Shown here: piece by piece, positions 29,935 through 32,433 of the stretch | Numbering within the stretch: the stretch's first letter is position 1 | Layout of the letters: each line of letters opens with the position of its first letter | DNA from: Myxococcales bacterium | GTDB lineage: Bacteria > Myxococcota_A > Bradymonadia > Bradymonadales > Bradymonadaceae | DNA length: 32,433 bases | Assembly (NCBI GenBank): GCA_007119595.1 | Contig: SKPJ01000385.1 | Location: 1-32,433, forward strand | Direction: 5' to 3' | Position numbers and translations under genes: made by a program | The notes under the pieces: model-generated | Seen by the model: only the letters and a program-made list of their open reading frames with translations | Database searches by the model: none | Told to the model about the DNA's origin: nothing

Positions 29935-32250
29935 TCACTGGGTCGGCAATTCGAGGATCTCTTGCTCTGGACCGTCCGGTCCCTTGCCGTTCGAACCTCC
30001 ATCGCCTCCCGAGCCGCTGCGGCCGATGTCAAAGGTGACGTCTTCGGTTTCGATCTCGGCATCGGAATCGTGGAGGATGCCGACGGAGGGACCGCCCTCG
30101 CCGCCGCTGCCTTGACCGCCCTGGCCTCCCGGGCTGCCATCGCCACCGGAGCCGCCATCGTCGGCCGAGAACTCACCCTCGCTCTCCCCTGGGCCACCGG
30201 CGCCACCTTCACCGCCCTGGCCACCTTCACCGCCTTGGCCGCCGTTTCCACCATCGCCTGCGCGTGCGGTCTGGATGCTGGTATCGAGGATGGCTACCGA
30301 CGAGGAGTAGGCGAGGATGCCGATGGAGCCTCCCCCACCGATTCCGCCATAGCCGCCTTCGCCGCCACAGCCACCGAGTCCGCCGGCGCCACCGCCGCCG
30401 CCGTTGAGGTTGTCGCACTCTTCACTCCGGTAACTCCCCGATCCGCCGCCACCGGCGCCGCTGCGACCCGCATCGCCGGGCCCGGCCTGAAGCCCGTCGG
30501 CGCCGCGATACAGCACCTTGGTGACCGGGTCGTCGACGATGAAATGAGCGTCGGAGGTGGTGGCTTCAGCGTCTTCTCCGTCATTGTCGATCTCCGGCGC
30601 GTCGTCCCCATCTCCTGGTTCACTGCCGGCTTTATCGTCATGGGTCGTACAAAATGATTCAACGATCTCACCAATTCCCCCCTCGCCTCCTTGTGTCGTA
30701 GTGCCGCCGACGGTAATGCTCCCTCCGGCAGCTCCATCCCGTAGACTTTCGTCGCCTTGTGGAGGAGTGACACCACCGTCGCCGCCGGCTTGGCCCGGCG
30801 TGGGCCGATCACCACCAAATTCGCAGGAAAGTCCCGAACTGGGCAGCGTTTCCTCAGCGCCCAAACGGGGCTCGTTGTCGGAGGGGGAGTTGCCGTCGAT
30901 ACCGACTTCGCCGGGCTCTCCTTGATCGCCATCGGAGCCGTCCATTCCTCGCCCGGCTTCGATATCGACGTGGGAGACATCGACATGGCCGCTGTTGTTG
31001 AACAGGTAGATCCCGATCGAGGAGCTGGGAGCCGACTTCTGCGGTGGAGGTCCCTGGGTAAAGAATTCGCTGGTGGTGGCATCGCCAGCTTTGATGGTCA
31101 GCAATTGGAGTTCCATATCACCTGAAATACCGGTTATCTGTACCGGTTTGTGTCCGACCGCCATCCCAGTGGTATCGATGATGGTTTCGTGTTGCGGGCC
31201 CCGATCCCATTCACCGGCTCCCTCGTCTCGATACCCCCCGTAAATGCTGACCGCCGAGGTGATTTCAATTCGTTCTTCGTACAGCCCTCCCCCGACGAAT
31301 ACGTTGTCCAGCCCAGGCGTGGTGGTTGCAATATCGACGCCGCGCTGAATAGTTCGGACGGGACGGGCGGGATTGCCGTCATCATTGTCGTCGCCGAAGA
31401 TGGAGACGAATACGGCGGTCGACATATCACCGTCGAGCCCGTCGCAATTTCTATCGGTAAAATTAACGGGGTCCGGCGAATCCTCGTCGCCGCATTCACA
31501 GCCGGTTTCCGGGTCATCATCCTGGGTGGAGAAGCCGGGGTCGCAGGATGTGATGGTGCAGGTGCCGCTGGAATCGCATTCGCCGGTGCCATTTTCGACC
31601 TCGCAGTCGCAGGCCTGGCATTTGTCATCGTCGCCCAAAACAAAGCCGTCGTCGCATTCGCACGTCGTATTTGCACCGTCATCGATGCAGGTTCCACCGT
31701 CTCCGCAATCGATCTCCTCACAACCGGAGACACATTCCGATCCGTGACAGATGTCGTCTCCACTACAGTCATCATTTTCGATGCACTCCACGCAGGATTC
31801 GTTGAGGCAAACTCCGTCGGGGCAATCGGAGTTGTTGACACATTCGACGCATTGAGCGTTATTGCATACTCCATTGGGGCAGTCGCTGTCGCGATCGCAT
31901 TCCACACATTGGGCGTTGACGCATACACCATTGCTGCAATCGGAATCACGATCGCATTCGAAGCACTCGTGGTTGACGCAGACGAAGCTTCCCGAGCAGT
32001 GGATGTCCTCCACGCAGGTAACACATTGCGTCTCATGACAGACCCCGTCAAAACAATGGTCGTCGGTGTCGCACCCCACGCATTGCTGATCGATGCAAAC
32101 TCCCGCTTCACCAGTGCATTCGCCGTCGGCGATACACTCCGCCTCATCGGCGTTGAAATTGGTATCATCGCTTACATTGCACGCCACTATCGCGGCGATG
32201 GTCACGAATACGGTGAAGAGTATTTTGGTCACCAGCCCATCTCGAAACAT
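29935..32250 (-). CDS. Large lipoprotein: tandem Cys-rich repeats, DUF1565/beta-helix-like segment, Gly-rich C-terminal half
   Basis: MFRDGLVTKILFTVFVTIAAIVAC lipobox; at least seven CxxC-x5-C-x4-C units; GDDNDDGNPARPVRTIQRGVDIA...VFVGGGLYEERIEITSAVSIYGGY; long GG-rich tracts. Confidence 0.85.
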   Translation of the reverse strand: MFRDGLVTKILFTVFVTIAAIVACNVSDDTNFNADEAECIADGECTGEAGVCIDQQCVGCDTDDHCFDGVCHETQCVTCVEDIHCSGSFVCVNHECFECDRDSDCSNGVCVNAQCVECDRDSDCPNGVCNNAQCVECVNNSDCPDGVCLNESCVECIENDDCSGDDICHGSECVSGCEEIDCGDGGTCIDDGANTTCECDDGFVLGDDDKCQACDCEVENGTGECDSSGTCTITSCDPGFSTQDDDPETGCECGDEDSPDPVNFTDRNCDGLDGDMSTAVFVSIFGDDNDDGNPARPVRTIQRGVDIATTTPGLDNVFVGGGLYEERIEITSAVSIYGGYRDEGAGEWDRGPQHETIIDTTGMAVGHKPVQITGISGDMELQLLTIKAGDATTSEFFTQGPPPQKSAPSSSIGIYLFNNSGHVDVSHVDIEAGRGMDGSDGDQGEPGEVGIDGNSPSDNEPRLGAEETLPSSGLSCEFGGDRPTPGQAGGDGGVTPPQGDESLRDGAAGGSITVGGTTTQGGEGGIGEIVESFCTTHDDKAGSEPGDGDDAPEIDNDGEDAEATTSDAHFIVDDPVTKVLYRGADGLQAGPGDAGRSGAGGGGSGSYRSEECDNLNGGGGGAGGLGGCGGEGGYGGIGGGGSIGILAYSSSVAILDTSIQTARAGDGGNGGQGGEGGQGGEGGAGGPGESEGEFSADDGGSGGDGSPGGQGGQGSGGEGGPSVGILHDSDAEIETEDVTFDIGRSGSGGDGGSNGKGPDGPEQEILELPTQ
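31735..32082 (-). repeat. About seven tandem units of ~57 bp encoding 19-20 aa Cys-rich repeats
   Basis: CVGCDTDDHCFDGVCHETQ / CVTCVEDIHCSGSFVCVNHE / CFECDRDSDCSNGVCVNAQ / CVECDRDSDCPNGVCNNAQ / CVECVNNSDCPDGVCLNES / CVECIENDDCSGDDICHGSE and similar. Confidence 0.85.
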
Positions 32251-32347
32251 CAGTTGACTCCTGTAATTTTTAGCACTTTCGCATCATCCCGAGGCGTACC
32301 GAAGATCGGTTTTATTCAAGGGGCATTGAATGACTCGTAGTTGCGTT

Positions 32348-32368
32348 AAAACCCGCCTTATGCGGGTT
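32348..32368 (-). terminator. Probable minus-strand terminator for a gene beyond the right edge
   Basis: Minus-strand AACCCGC-ATAAG-GCGGGTT followed by TTAA; stem of 7 bp. Confidence 0.45.
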
Positions 32369-32433
32369 GCGACACGCTCAGAAAGAGGTTCGCGAAAACG
32401 GGGATACTTGTCCAGTGAACCTGAGTGGATGGC

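Noticed and set aside
29962-30657. 231-aa Ala-rich plus-strand ORF
   Set aside because: Complement of the Gly-rich tract (GGC/GCC), low complexity, no credible start context.
31150-32340. 396-aa plus-strand ORF opposite the Cys-rich lipoprotein
   Set aside because: Antisense shadow of the repeat-rich gene; the repeats themselves keep the opposite frame open. The minus strand has a lipobox and an ordered Cys pattern.

Overview
The window looks chromosomal, GC-rich and proteobacterial; my guess is Myxococcota/Bradymonadales-like, from gene content only. It is densely coding. Main contents, left to right: a partial ABC-F ATPase (-); a PEGA-like exported protein; a HEAT-repeat exported protein (-); a PHA-granule-associated-type small protein (-); an AMIN-domain protein followed by an LptD-like outer-membrane protein; a TPR protein (-); the classical queA-tgt-yajC-secD-secF-recJ block; a small TM protein; a DUF3825-like orphan; a Rieske-FAD oxidoreductase (-); a Pmp3/YqaE peptide; a HAD-GT20 fusion best read as glucosylglycerol-phosphate synthase/phosphatase (GgpPS); a compact SSS transporter / PfkB kinase / GH4 glycosidase / PIG-L deacetylase / SIS deaminase-like cassette; and a large Cys-repeat plus Gly-rich lipoprotein (-). 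The best candidate for an undescribed system is the 23.8-29.9 kb cassette. I read it as a non-PTS route for an N-acetylated amino-sugar glycoside (chitobiose-like), directly downstream of the GgpPS gene. A second lead is a 60-codon ORF that fits between yajC and secD, with an SD-like sequence and an ATGA overlap with secD. I saw no rRNA, tRNA, CRISPR array or transposase. All assignments come from reading motifs by eye; no database search was run.
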